64,000 nt of DNA, taken from Beaufortia kweichowensis (Eukaryota; Chordata; Actinopteri; Cypriniformes; Gastromyzontidae). Position numbers and translations under genes: made by a program. Positions 21,782-34,322 of this stretch are shown here, one piece after another. The DNA lies in NCBI GenBank assembly GCA_019155185.1, contig CM032815.1:8689001-8753000 (forward strand). Reading direction: 5' to 3'. Numbering within the stretch: the stretch's first letter is position 1; each line of letters starts with the position of its first letter. The notes under the pieces are model-generated. The model searched no databases, had not been told where the DNA came from, and saw only the letters and a list, made by a program, of their open reading frames with translations.

Positions 21782-22875
21782 AATAATCTTTTAAATTCTT
21801 TTTAAACAAAAGCAGTATGTTTTTAGGTTAAATCTGGACTGTTTCTGTCACCTAAAAATGTGACAGAGAAAAATAGTACCTAATGTGTGTGCACTATGTA
21901 TTTTTATTCTTATTGTAACCACATATTTAGAAAGACCCTCAACACAGCAACAATGAGAACATCCCTCTTGATACCTCCCGATATGTGCCAAATATTTACA
22001 TCAGAAGCAACCGCTCCTTCTCCAAACAATGGCCATTACAAAAGCCCAACAAAAGTGATTCTTCGGGTCAAATGACCCATCTAGGAGTCGCCCGCAAACA
22101 CGGCAAACACATTTACATCAGTAAGGGCGCCACACGCCGTACTTAAGATAGACTTTCCTGTCAGAACACATGTGGAAGAAGAGAATAGAAAACCTGTAGA
22201 CTTTTAAGTGGACATGTATCAGGCGCCACACGTTTGGACGCACTTCAATGCATATGTCTAATGTAAAAAATGCCAGTGATTCAATCAAAGCTCAAGGGTA
22301 ACGAGTGCTGACATCCTGTTTGTGGCCTGTCGCATTTGCTCATAAAATACTATTAAAATAAGAAAGGAAACCATGTTGTGGAGATACAGTACAAAGACAA
22401 AAGACACACTCAGCTTTCTTGAGAGCTCCATGACGGCAGCGTTCTCTGGAGTCAGGAGATAAGAAAGAGTAAAATAAACTACACATCAGCCAATTGCTAA
22501 CTGCTAATTGTTAACAACACCCATACGGATCCCATCTTTCAGCTCTAGTAATTGGGCTGGACTGTCTGTTCAAGCCAGTTTGTAAATCAGCACTGTTGGG
22601 GAAAATGTAAAAAGGAGCACCGGCTGTCTGAAAGCGTTTAGCGGAAGTTAATGCGTGTTGGCGTTGCGCCTGCATGATTAGCATCCGATGTTTTCAACAG
22701 GTCGTTAAATACAAACGTGCAGAGCAGAGGAGCAAATGTTTATCTAGATACTGAATCTCTGGCTTGGTGGGGAAACTCTCACCAGGCGCCGATAGAAAGC
22801 TCGAAAAGGAGCTCCTTACTGGAGAATATGATGAACCCCTCCAGCTCCCCGGGGACATCAGGGAACTCTTTGAAA

Positions 22876-23060
22876 TGAAGTTAAAGCCCTGCTGAAAAAA
22901 CAGCTTAAGCCATGCTAAGATGGTTAGCTGGTGTTTGCTGGTTAAGGCTGGCTGGAAAGCCATCGAGCATGACCAGAAGAAATGTGCATCGCTGTAAAAA
23001 GCAGTCTGACCAAGCTGAGAGACCAATTTAAACCGGTAAACACTAGCAAAGATTCTCAAT
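22876..23060. repeat. GCTGGT-rich dispersed repeat
   Basis: Contains CCCTGCTGAAAAAACAGCTTA, GGTTAGCTGGTGTTTGCTGG and TGGCTGGAAAGCCATCGAGC, then TCTGACCAAGCTGAGAGACCA. Alternating GCTGGT and ACCAGC-type words are typical of a common fish MITE family. A 141-codon minus-strand reading frame over this region is explained by the repeat. Confidence 0.5.
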
Positions 23061-26000
23061 TGTCCACAAATTGACCACACAATACAAATATTAAAGCCAA
23101 AAACTATGCACCAATGCAATTTTCACTAAAATCACTAAAAGTCTTTCTTCCACTGGATAAAATAGTCCCTCAGTGTTATATGTTGCTGTGCAGTGATATG
23201 CAGAATAGTTGGGTGATGCACTCATAGCTACACTTTATTATGAATAAAACACAACTATTAACCAATCAGAATCAAGGACTGAAACTAACAGTTTTATCAA
23301 AGATGACAGTATGGAATTTCATTTAGTATTCAGCTCAACATGCGCAGTGCAGCAAGCTTAATTTTTACCTAGATAGCTTGAATGTAGTTGTAATTTAACC
23401 AGGTTAAATAATGACTAGCTTTAACTTGAAAAGCTGTAATTTTAAAATAGTTTACTCAACAAGAAAGAAAACACCCATGGTTGATTAGTTCCTCCCAAAA
23501 TTGCAAAGTGTCTCCTCCTGAGGATCAGTGTTTTGGGTCATGGCAGGACAAGAGAGACAGGAAAGAGTTTGGAGTAACCTGGGATGTTTAGATAATTTGT
23601 TTGCTTGCCATCAGGAAGAACATACGGATGTTGTCTACACTGTTGATCCCACAATCCTGTTATTAAATGGCCACACTACACTAATCATGTCTCGAAGCTG
23701 ATCTCACCGTAGCGGAAACTTATTTAAAACAAACATCCACACCTTCAATACACTGGCAAGAGGCGCAAACTCAAAGGTGTGAACTCGTTCATTGCCCCGG
23801 CCCTGATGCTCAACGGCCTGGTGTCAATGAGTCGGAAACTCTTGTTAGAATCAGTCGGTGAAGCACGGGTGGGGTGACAAAAAACCTCAGAAGGTTGACA
23901 CACCTTTCCAAGTGAGGAGGAAAAGATTATGCATTAACAAATGTCTCTACGTGGTATCAGTCAACTTTTAGGATTCAGAATCAATTAAGCTCTCTCAGGC
24001 TTCTCATTGTTCTTCACAGGTCTTTACTTTAGGTTGTGGCAGCCTTGCTGGTCAGAGAATATCAACACCCGAGAGACGCAGTTGTCACTTTGCACAGGGG
24101 GGCGTAGATGGAGTGTGTGACTCTCACACATCAAACAGACTCGAGACCCCCCTCACACGCGCTTTTACCATGCCAGACACCGGAAACGTACAAGAATAAA
24201 TACATTAACACAATTCATACATTAATACATTATTCGGGCAACCACTTTTGCTGATTCCTGTTAACAAGTGAAAAATTTAGATGCTTCAGGTTGCCATAGA
24301 AGAAACATTTTTGTTTGAATGGTTCCATAAAGAACAACCCGCAAAACCTTTCTGTTTCAAAAAAGTTCTTTGGAGTGGGAAAAGGTTCTTTAGGTTATCA
24401 ACAGGTAAAAAAAGAAAAGGTGCTTTTGAGAACCTTTGACTCTAGAAAGATTCCTTTATGGCATCGTCGTGAAGAACATTTGAAGAACATTTAAAAAACA
24501 TTGGAAGAACGTTTGAAGAGTGGGCATGTGAAAATAACATAATTCTTTACATTTGTGAGAAACTGATTCTAGCACACATTTTACGCTCTGAGGTTGAAGA
24601 TAATGTAACACTAGTTGTGAATCTACAACGTATGTAGTGAACTTTTTTATTGAAAATATCCATCAGCTTTTATCAGCTGAAAAATACATTTATTTTTTTA
24701 TATTATTTATATTTTAATAATAGAACGTGTATGAAGTACTACTCAGACCTGTAACATATTTTCCTAATTGCAACAAAGTAATAAACAGAATAGACAGAAA
24801 CTAAACAGTAATATTAAAAACAAAAAATAATATTAGAACAAAAATGATATTTTATCTTTATTTTGTGCTCTTATATGACATACAATGCTGTCACTGTTTC
24901 CATCCCTCAGTATGATTCCTATTTAAAATTTCTTATTTTAACTTTATATGTTGTCATATGAACTTTTTCAATGTAAGTATAATAATAACACTGTTAATGT
25001 AAACTTATTGACTTATTAGAGAAAATGTAAAGAATTAAACAGTTTTGGGGCAACTGCTGTTTTGTTCAAATTTAATTGGTTGAAGAGTAAATAAGCACAA
25101 TTGTTCTCTCCTGTCAGGTGATGTGTGTGTGTGTTTTCTCAGGTGTCCAACACACATTCTGCACATCTACATCTCTGTGACTCTCACACTGAAGCTTTAT
25201 ATAGATCTGCTCTTATTAAACACTGCAACGGCTGAATCATTCAAATCAGAAAAACAGAATCACTTATTCAAGGTCGAACAGCCACGGATGAAAGAGTCAA
25301 AGCTGATTCCAGCTGCTCGGAGAGGTCTGTCACCCGGACCAGACCTGTGTGTGGTCTAACACTATGATTGCCATTCATTCCATGTATGGTTCATGAATGC
25401 AAATACCACATCAAACTCTGTCATGTGTCAACTTCGTAGCCCAGAGACCTTAACAGTGATTTCAGCTCCATCAATTAAGCTTTAAACAACACCACTGCAT
25501 TTACAGACTGATATATGATACTTTACTTTGGATACGGGTCACTTGAGACTTTACAGGATTACATTTAATTGCAGTGAAATAAACAGTTTGGCAGTTGTTG
25601 GACCCCTAATGTTTCATCCATTTGCATATCTGTCCCGACCATTTGTTCGGTTATCATATCTATACAGTTAGGAGTAAGGCGAGATAAGTTTAGTCCCACC
25701 TGTGATGTGTGTGTATTTGTGTGTGTGATTTAGCTTGAGATTACACAGCACTGCTCATGCAGTTGGTCATTTTAGTGAAGAATTTAATATAAAACTAAAT
25801 TAAATCATCAGTTAAAGGAATTATAATTCATAACATGAGTTAAAGCCACATGTTATAGCCATTTTAATGACGTCACACTTGAACTTCCAAGTGTGTGTGT
25901 GTGTACTGTAGGACTGGGTCAGAAGGGATAGTTGTGTCTGAGCGGGTCAGGTCCCCGGCGCCACTGACGCCTCATTACTGAGAGACGGAGTCGGGTGCCG

Positions 26001-27589
26001 AGTGAAATCTCCCGTCTGCTTGACTAATACAATCCTACTGCTGCTCATACTACACCAAATGCTCTGACTAATAACATGTGCCATTTACAGTGGGATTTAA
26101 CTGTAGGATTTCCTCTGTCTTTGTCATTTGTCATAGTTATTATTATATTATTATTATTTGCAGGGTTAAAAAATCTAATTTGATATAGTTGGCCTAACTT
26201 AAACCAAACTTAAACCACTTATCCCATAGCATATTTTAATAACTGCTTTTAATTCTCTTCCAAATCTTGTACACTTTTGACCTCATGATGTAGGTTATAC
26301 TTGGACTGTATCTCACAATCAGACAATTAACATCTATGAAGAAATGAAAAAATCCCTATTGCCATCTATCCTCTTGTAGTGAGTGGTTGCTGTTTTAAAC
26401 ACTATAGTAATACAAATGATCTTCATGACCATAACTGTGTTCATTTGAAGAGGCCAAAAAAAGAAAACAAATGATTTTGGGGAGTATTAAATTAGTTATA
26501 AGTATATAAGTATAACTAATAAAAATAAAAATGTCTAAATAATATACAGACAAGCATGCATTTTAACACATTTAAATATTCAAATTGATCTTTAAATAAA
26601 TATGAACAAGAAGTGTAACACTAAATAACTTAATGTTCTTTGCTCATTTATTATTTCTTACCCATTTTTTCTTTATTGCTTGTCTGTACTTTATTTAAAG
26701 TATTAAAATGTACATTTTATTTTTGAACATGATTTAACAGTGTTATATGCTGCAAAACACGAATCAATTACTTCATTGGGTTTATTATTTCCACTGATTT
26801 AAAAAAGGATGAGGTTTGCAAGGTTTAATTAAACGAAAACAAAGCGCCAGTTCAAATCGATTGTTACTCTATGGTTAGTCCAAAACAAGATTTACTGCGC
26901 CTTACTTTTAGACCTGAAACAAAAAACGTTATAGGAGTTAAAAAACAGTCCTGTACACAAACAAGTTTTATGACAAGCAGTTTTAATGTTGTTTTATCGT
27001 GTTCGGGCAAGTCCGTGTGCGGCAGCATCTGAATGCATTGGGATGGAAATGAAAGCGCTTGAATCGTCCAACTAATAGACAGTTGTTCACACTTTCACAT
27101 CCGTCCATTAAAATATCAATTTATCTGTACTGGGCAAAACATACAGGTCCTGACTTGTCACGACAGACACCGAGAAGAGTTTCTCATGTTTACTTAAGTT
27201 TTTAATAGTTGCAACTCCAAAAACGCCCGAAAAACCGAAAGTTTAAAGCCCCGTTTATACAACAAATACATTTAATAAAACGAAACGCATCACTCTTTGC
27301 AGTAATATATACTTTTACAATGACAACAATAACGTAATTAGACGATATTAATTTATTATAATAATCTATCTATATAAAAATATATTATAAAATACAATAA
27401 AATAGACGGAAGGATTAATTACATCATTTTATTTTCCTTAACTGTTTCTAATCGTTTCGCTTTTCAATAGTCGTGTTTATATATAAACAATTCTGTTTAC
27501 TTGTTATTTCTATATTCCGTAATCCTTCAGGTTTTCCTGGGGAGATTAAACGGAGACTTTGCTGTGCAGATCGGCTGCGGGTGAGAGGA

Positions 27590-27737
27590 GGGGCCAGGGG
27601 CGTGGCCACTGGGTGACGCGGGGAGGGGCGAGAGTTTAAAAGCCAGAGTCTGTCCAGCTGAAAGGACATTCAGACCTGAACATCACAAGCAACTTCTCTA
27701 AAGACTTTAACATCTTCAGAAAAAAGGAAGAGCCACT
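27590..27737 (+). promoter_or_regulatory. aplnr: aplnr core promoter and 5' UTR
   Basis: A compact GC-rich block breaks a long AT-rich stretch. It has a GGGCGTGG Sp/KLF-type box near 27599, a GGGGAGGGGCG box (27620-27630) and a TATA-like TTTAAAA (27635-27641). A start site would then be expected near 27665, giving a 5' UTR of about 70 bases before the ATG at 27738. The ATG context, GCCACTATGG, has a purine at -3 and G at +4. Confidence 0.6.
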
Positions 27738-28808
27738 ATGGATAACATGAGCATGGACTACAACCAAGATTATGATGAGGAGGCAGGCAACAGCACCATG
27801 TGTGACTTTGATGAATGGGAGCCATCATATTCTTTGATTCCCATACTTTACATGCTCATCTTCATCCTGGGCCTCACCGGGAACGGTGTGGTCATCTTCA
27901 CCGTGTGGCGGGCCCAAAAGAAGCGGAGGGCTGCGGACGTCTACATAGGAAACCTGGCTCTCGCTGATCTGACCTTCGTGGTGACGCTGCCCCTGTGGGC
28001 TGTGTATACCGCCCTGGGATACCACTGGCCCTTTGGCATTGCCCTCTGCAAGATCAGCAGCTACGTGGTCTTGCTGAATATGTACGCTAGCGTCTTCTGC
28101 CTCACCTGTTTAAGTCTGGATCGCTACATGGCCATCGTGCACTCCCTCACCAGCACGCAACTGCGCACCAGAGGACACATGCAGGCATCCTTGGCTGCCA
28201 TCTGGCTTCTCTCCGGCATCTTGGCCTCACCCACGCTGCTCTTCCGCACCACGGTGCACGACGCTGAATCCAACCGCACCTCCTGCGCCATGGACTTCAG
28301 CCTGGTGGTGAGCAAACCTGGCCAGGAGGCGCTGTGGATCGCAGGCCTCAGCATCTCCTCCACGGCTCTTGGCTTTCTCATCCCTCTTCTGGCCATGATG
28401 GTCTGCTATGGTTTCATCGGCTGCACCATCACACGTCACTTCAACAGCCTGCGCAAGGAGGACCAGCGCAAACGTCGTCTGCTGAAGATCATCACCACGC
28501 TGGTGGTGGTGTTTGCCGCCTGCTGGATGCCCTTCCACGTGGTGAAAACCATGGACGCCCTGTCTTATCTCAACCTGGCGCCTGACTCCTGCACCTTCCT
28601 CAACCTGCTCCTGCTGGCTCATCCCTACGCCACCTGCCTGGCATACGTCAACAGCTGCCTGAACCCGCTCCTCTACGCCTTTTTTGACCTGCGTTTCCGT
28701 TCGCAGTGTCTCTGCCTGCTGAACCTGAAGAAAGCCCTTCACGCCAGTCCAGCCAGCTCCCTTTCTTCGCAAAAGACCGAGGCTCAGTCGCTGGCTACTA
28801 AGGTGTGA
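27738..28808 (+). CDS. aplnr: Apelin receptor (class A GPCR), single exon
   Basis: An intact 356-codon intronless frame. Seven hydrophobic segments follow an acidic N-terminus (DYNQDYDEE) with an N-glycosylation site at N18. Class A marks: GN at 49-50, LALAD (73-77), C104 pairing with C183, DRY (128-130), CWMP (262-265), NPLLY (309-313), and a CLC palmitoylation-type motif (324-326) before a tail ending SLATKV. The segments EPSYSLIP, AADVYIGNLALADL, LGYHWPFG and AHPYATCLAYVNSCLNP identify the apelin receptor and separate it from angiotensin receptors. It is a Gi-coupled plasma-membrane receptor for apelin and Elabela/Toddler, acting in gastrulation, heart and vessel development. Teleosts carry more than one copy (aplnra, aplnrb); I cannot say which this is. 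It has strong codon-level GC bias compared with the flanks. Confidence 0.96.
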   Translation: MDNMSMDYNQDYDEEAGNSTMCDFDEWEPSYSLIPILYMLIFILGLTGNGVVIFTVWRAQKKRRAADVYIGNLALADLTFVVTLPLWAVYTALGYHWPFGIALCKISSYVVLLNMYASVFCLTCLSLDRYMAIVHSLTSTQLRTRGHMQASLAAIWLLSGILASPTLLFRTTVHDAESNRTSCAMDFSLVVSKPGQEALWIAGLSISSTALGFLIPLLAMMVCYGFIGCTITRHFNSLRKEDQRKRRLLKIITTLVVVFAACWMPFHVVKTMDALSYLNLAPDSCTFLNLLLLAHPYATCLAYVNSCLNPLLYAFFDLRFRSQCLCLLNLKKALHASPASSLSSQKTEAQSLATKV

Positions 28809-29620
28809 GGAGATGGGTCAACAACTACCCTCAAACTGTTACATCCTTTGCATAAACTTAAATTTTATGTGACTGTGGGAACTCGAGGAACCTGCTTCTT
28901 CTGTCCCATGTCTACATGTTGGTACTCTTTGAACTGAGAGTAAATGTAAGAATGACATTCTAGTTCTGAGGAACCGGTGCTGTGGGTTTCAGACCACAAG
29001 CTGAGATCTTGGAGAGCAGAACCCCTCCAACAGCTGCACTCCAGACGTGCAGAACAGAAGTTTTTTGGCTGCGTTCTCATGCGGGCACATTGGTGCCCTT
29101 GGAGACCGAGGTTCATAGACTTTGCTGTTAGTTGGAGCTGGTTGTGGGTGGTCTGTGTGTAAGGTTTGAAGAGCAAATTTATGGGCTCTTTACTTCTGTG
29201 CTGTTTTTGGGATATTTGTTTTTCATTTTGTAAGCACTTGTTCATAAGGGGCAGAGATAAGAACCCTGTTGGTCAGTCTGTCTTATCTAAGTCGTCAGGT
29301 TAGGGGAGGAAGGGATGGGTGACATACTCGAGAAGAAGTGTTGCAGCTTGATTAAAGACTTTCGGGGGGAGGTGGGTGATTCGAGGGGAGACGAAAGCAT
29401 GGGGGGGCTCAGACAGACAGATGGCAGCTAACAAATGTTGTCGGGGAAGCGGGACGCCCAATTAATAGGTGGCAGCTTCGACAGATGAGATACTGAAAGT
29501 TTATGCGTGTGTGTGCGGGTGTGTGAGTTCATGAAATGCTTGTTGATTAATTATTTTTTATTTTGACACATAACCTTGAGAAAAAAACTGCTGTATGATG
29601 CTTTTACGCAGTACTTTATG

Positions 29621-29626
29621 AATAAA
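29621..29626 (+). terminator. aplnr: Poly(A) signal of aplnr
   Basis: A canonical AATAAA, 810 bases after the stop codon, followed by TTCTTTATC and T-rich sequence. It is the first convincing signal after the gene and would give a 3' UTR of roughly 0.8 kb. Confidence 0.55.
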
Positions 29627-29649
29627 ATCAATCTTCTTTATCAAAAATT

Positions 29650-31660
29650 CCTCTTCTTTTTGTGTCATTTCTTGCATTTTACTGGAAAGCTTGCAACATT
29701 CCTTTAAGTGCAGGGTTTTCCTGTTAACGCCGGGCTGCCGTGGCTCTTATTGTCCTCTGTCAGTTTAAAAATCAAAGCAAATGACTTACAGGAAATGCAT
29801 GTTGAAGGCTGATTTCCTTTGTTTCTTGGCTGCCTTAAACTGTTTGCGTTTCTTATACAGACTCAACAACAAGGATCTATTTGTTAAAAACATAAAAATA
29901 TGCAATTGTGCAGTGTTCCCAACTACTTTTTTGGTATGCCCAAAGAGTAATGCAAACCAAAGACAAATACATGTTCACATGTTATTTACACTTTTTTTAT
30001 TAGATCACGTACATGTTTGTTTTTATTATTTTCATAATAAAATACAGCATAACAACATAAATAAATTTTATATAAATATATAATATGATCTAAATAAATA
30101 CTATATTCCAGATTCATAATTTAATAAAATTTTGAAATTTTTGGCATACATTTATAATTCAGTCTGCCTACAACTGAACCCATTACATATTTTTGGTTCT
30201 TTGCCAGAAAATGATATCACATTTTATTAATAACAAACATAAGGAGGGTCATCATCCCCTGAACAGCCCTCTAATGTTTAAGCTTTTTTCTCCCTAATAA
30301 GCTTTGAGAAGAACATTATTATTGTCAGAGACTGTAATCTAAATGAAAATTAATTTCTAATGTTTCATCTAATTTTGTCATTTTGTATTGCAACAATTTA
30401 TATGTAAAACTGATCTCAAGCAGGATCAAAATTGTTTTAACTTCCTCTTCTTGTCTTCAAAGAAAATTAATCATGCTTTTATTATAGTATAGTAAAAGTG
30501 TAGTGGTTTTACTACAAATTAAACCAACAACTATTACTTTAGGAAAGACTCAAAAATATTTGTAAGCATTTACATTTTTGTATATCTAAAAAAGCATCTG
30601 TAAAATCAATTAAAGTAAGTAAAGTAAATACTAAATAATGTTGAGAAATCTGAAGGTTACTGTTTAACATGTAATTAGATGCCAGACTGTATCTAGTTCA
30701 AACCCACGTCTGTTAAGCGGGAAACTTGACGCAGAAGCAAAAATTGCAGGACATTGTCATAGAAGAGGAAAAGTGCAAGAATAGTGGGTGTTTCAATGAC
30801 ATAAATGACTCATAGAGACCGTACAAGTGTGTATGTGTGTTTGCTAGTGTGTGTGTGGGCTAGTGGGCACCTTTGTGTTTATTTTGGTTTGTTTATTTGT
30901 TTTCTGTCAGTGTGAGATTTACGCAGGAAACAGATTTTAGTTAATTAAATATTTTATGATATATTTTTTATATACTAAACTGAAGCTTGTGCACATGTAT
31001 CAGATGCACAGATGTGAGACAGATAAAACAAGCCACCTGCATCTCTCACAAAACCACCACAACTCCATATGTCTGAATCAGGATCACTAGCCACATCTTT
31101 AAGGTTATCTTTCATTAAAAATATACCACAAGAGAATAAATATTTCCAGATTGATGAATGATTCAATAAAGAAATCCACAAAAACGGAAGAACATCAATA
31201 GAGCGTGGTCATGTAACAGACCTCCGTGTTTTTTTGTGATCCGCCACAAACATTGAACACGTTTCTTTGTGCTCCAACAGCTGCGGTATGTGCGCGCAGA
31301 TCAGATGCTCGCCTCAATATTGTCCACAGGTGTCAAATTATACCTTAGGGTTTCAAAAAAGTCTGGACAATATTTCTACGGACATTTTCAAAGATGTCGT
31401 AAAGATTGAGAGGAGTAATTTAATCTCCCTGATGAATGTGATTTTCATGGTGTGCAGCTCACATGTGTTAAACGAGCCGCTTCTGTGCTTTCAAGTGAAA
31501 CATTTACATGATGGAAAGCTGAAACCTGAGACGCCTTTGTGTAGTCAGGAAAATGAAGGAAACATGTTAAAATATGCATGTGAAATCTGTTTTTATTATT
31601 AATTATAACAAGCCACACGATCTTGACCTTTACAAGCTTAAAGTTCAATAGTTTCATTTG
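29650..31660. other. Gene-free interval between aplnr and the lectin genes
   Basis: AT-rich, no recognisable coding exon on either strand and no clear transposon ends. A short GTGTGT-rich stretch is near 30825-30860. The 111-codon frame at 31267 has no family resemblance and was not called. Confidence 0.5.
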
Positions 31661-31668
31661 TTTTTCAC

Positions 31669-31845
31669 AGGAAGTGTCTTGGGGGGAAAAACAGAAGACA
31701 CAGAGCTGTACAAGTGTGTTTGTGGTTGTGCATTGGGGTTTCTGCAAAAAGCAACACCTAGTTACATTGTGGATTGGACTGAGCAAAGAAAGGGTGTGGA
31801 AATGGGTTGATGAAACCATGATAAAAACATGAGAGATCATCAAAA
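31669..31845 (+). pseudogene. Internally deleted relic of a C-type lectin-like gene
   Basis: A splice acceptor plus about 60 bases (31671-31731) closely copy the start of exon 2 of the intact gene downstream (AACAGAAGACACAGAGC, GTACAAGTGTGTTTGTG). Immediately after, at 31759-31842, sequence matching exon 4 follows (codes WIGLSKERVWKW, against WIGLRKDQVWKW). The transmembrane part, stalk, exon 3 and intervening introns are missing, so two distant exons are fused. It lies 260 bp upstream of the intact gene. This is a broken tandem duplicate, not a functional receptor. Confidence 0.75.
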
Positions 31846-32104
31846 TTAGTCAAAAGGTTTTAAACTCTTGTTCCATTTGGTTTTACATATACTGGATGAA
31901 ATGACCCGAGATCTTACAATCATTACTGTGTCCTATAACAGCGAAGATGATGATGTTTGTGTTATGCCTTGTGCATCTTGTGTTGGTTTACACATTTACC
32001 ACTAAACTTTCCGATCTTTAGAAAGAGAAGATGCTTTACCCACGCTAAAGCAACTTACAACCTACATGCACAGTGCAATAATGTTTGACTGGGAGAGATC
32101 AGAG

Positions 32105-33226
32105 ATGTCTGAGATTATTTTTGATGATGTGATGAGAAGTGAGACTCTGGAGATGGACATAGGAGAGAGAATAGAGATGATGGTGGACATCTATGAAAGT
32201 TTAGATTCTGTGAGAAATCATGAGCTCATGATAAACACAGAGAGGCATCAACCGCTTCAACACACAGGTACTCACATTCATTTATCACTTGATTTATTTA
32301 CTGTAAGTGAGAAAGACAAACGTAATGTGATGTTGATTATTTTCAGGAAGTGTGTCAGTGAAGAACAGAAGACACAGAGCAGTTCAAGTGTGTTTGTGTT
32401 TGTTGTGTGTTCTTCTGCTGACTGCTGTAATAGTGATCTGTGTGTATTTCACCACTGAGAGAAAACAACAACTGATACACAACTATAACTTGACCAAAGA
32501 AAGAGAGAAATTACTTACAAAATACAGCGAGATAATAAATCAGAGCAGAATACTGAATAAAGAAATGGAACAAATCAAAAACAAGAGTGATGAACTTCAG
32601 CGTGGCCTTTATGAACAAGGTAATCATGTGTTAAGTCTCCTCTAAGATGAAAAAAGAAAGTAACATATACAAAAATATATCTAAGTCTAATATCGATTGT
32701 TTTAACAGATCAGCTCTCTGATAAGTTTAAATGGATTTACTACAACTTCAGTTTTTATTATATTTCATCTGATTATAAGAGCTGGAATGACAGCAGAAAA
32801 GACTGTAAACAGAGAGAAGCAGATCTGGTGATTATAAACAGCCCAAAGGAACGAGTGAGTGAGATTTCTTTCATTTCTTATTCTTTATACTTTATATTTG
32901 TAGCTGTTTATGGTTAAAGTATTACTGATCCATCCTAACAGATGTTTTTGCAAAATGCTCTTGCTCCATTGCAAAATTGTTGGATTGGTTTGAGAAAGGA
33001 CCAAGTGTGGAAATGGATTAATGGTAAAACATTAACAACAAGGTAAGAGATCATTGACTTTAGCAATCATATTACACAAAAATGAAACTACTGAAAGTCG
33101 CTTTTTTTTTGGAACCGTAGTGATAGACGCCTCAACTCCAAGAATCATAACTGTGCTGCGATGACTTCAATGGGATGGACAGATGATTTGTGCAATCAAT
33201 TTAAAAAATATATCTGCAAAAAGTGA
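32105..33226 (+). CDS. Type II transmembrane C-type lectin-like receptor (NK/CD209-type)
   Basis: Five exons: 32105-32267, 32347-32619, 32709-32854, 32942-33042, 33121-33226. Phases match, giving 262 residues. Order: cytoplasmic tail with DIYESL (Y30, a YxxL motif but with Asp at -2, so not a classical ITIM); basic RRHR stop; membrane segment about 67-89; a charged, coiled-coil-like stalk with NLT, NQS and NKS glycosylation sequons; C-type lectin domain 152-262 with WIGL and the cysteines of RKDC, HNC, DDLC and YIC. The EPN/QPD and WND calcium-sugar motifs are absent (WTDD in place of WND), so calcium-dependent sugar binding is unlikely and a protein ligand is more plausible. Fish carry large expanding families of such immune receptors, so I give no symbol. 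The start at 32105 is preferred because MSEII opens many relatives; an upstream in-frame ATG is at 32066. Confidence 0.82.
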
Positions 33227-33454
33227 ATTTTAAAATAAATTATTATAAATGTATCCATATTCTAAATTTGCTCGTCCTCTGCAGGGTTGCAGGGAATAAC
33301 TTATTATGTATAAATAAATGTGTTTGTATTTACATGTAATTTTGCTACTACTATCTGTATAATCTCATATGATTTATTAGCAATACAAAAATATATCTTT
33401 ATATAACAAATATGGAAATAATCAGAAGCAGAAAGAGACACATAAGGATTAAAA

Positions 33455-33640
33455 AAGTTTAGACACAATTGACAAAAATGTTTCTCGTGATTTTAAAAAA
33501 TCTTTTAATTTTAATGTTTGAAATTACTTTTGTTGACAAAAATATATAGCCAACATATTAATTTTATTAATAGTATGATTTTGCACAGCATAATTCCCAC
33601 AGTTACAGTTCAAAGGTACATTTTGTTAAAACAGCATCAT
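33455..33640. mobile_element. Internally deleted copy of the CAGTACCAGTCAAA element
   Basis: GACACAATTGACAAAAATGT, CTTTTAATTTTAATG, GACAAAAATATA and CATAATTCCCACAGTTACAG follow in the same order as in the full copy at 34323-34844. About 250 bases of the middle are missing and the outer left terminal repeat is not preserved. Confidence 0.65.
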
Positions 33641-34322
33641 TTTATAATATGATTTACTTCATTAGTTTATGACCATCTGATGTCACTTTTTAAAGAAGAT
33701 CTTAAGCGAAACTTTCATTTTGGTCAAATAAAGAGCAGCAGATTGTATAATCCCCCACCCTATTGAAAGATGTGTATTTGACTTCATCATCAAGGCCTCA
33801 GACATTTAACCACAGCACTGTTTAACTCAATTACCCGACCTTTCATTTCCTCATTTACCAACAAACAATCAACTAGTCAATAGTCTTACCTGCTTACCAA
33901 ACACATTACCTGCTGAATGTCTTTCTAACTTGAGATGGATTTCTAATGTTACAGCTACATTTTATGTCTGTAATCATCTAATAAATAGATGTAACAAATA
34001 CTACAATCAAGCAACACATATGTGCCTAATAGATCAAAATAAGGAAAACAAACCATCTTAGCAAATTTCCAGATGAAACTGATTTTCGCTTTGATAACAG
34101 CATGTCACGCTGCAGAAACGGGTGTGAGCAGCATTATCAACCGATGCCTTGAGTAAACTAATGTTTCATTAACACAGCTTCAGCGTCTTTAAAGACACAA
34201 CAACAGACTTTAAGGGAGATGAGCCATTAGTACACAATACACTTTCTGACTAATAAACATCACAATGACACACTCTTGATCTTTTGTCTTGTCTTAACAT
34301 TAGTTGTGATGTTCACACAAAG

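Larger units (their letters stand above)
15500..27590. other. 12-kb gene-free region upstream of aplnr
   Basis: No protein-coding exon was recognised on either strand; reading frames are short and without family resemblance. Contents I can name: a SINE tail (15757-15808), ACTACAGT-type repeats (15880-16190), TIR-bearing MITEs (19891-20130, 21291-21781), a GT microsatellite, a GCTGGT-rich repeat (22876-23060) and an AAGGTTCTTT-type repeat (24290-24510). Blocks with more ordinary GC content near 18000-18320, 23500-24180 and 25900-26060 could be conserved non-coding DNA. Confidence 0.5.

Noticed and set aside
22694..23119. 141-codon minus-strand frame
   Set aside because: It overlaps a GCTGGT-type repeat and shows no domain, splice or promoter support.
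28227..28772. 181-codon minus-strand frame
   Set aside because: Antisense shadow of aplnr created by its GC-biased codon use; no family resemblance.
31267..31602. 111-codon cysteine-containing frame upstream of the lectin relic
   Set aside because: No lectin or other domain pattern, no splice context; likely chance.
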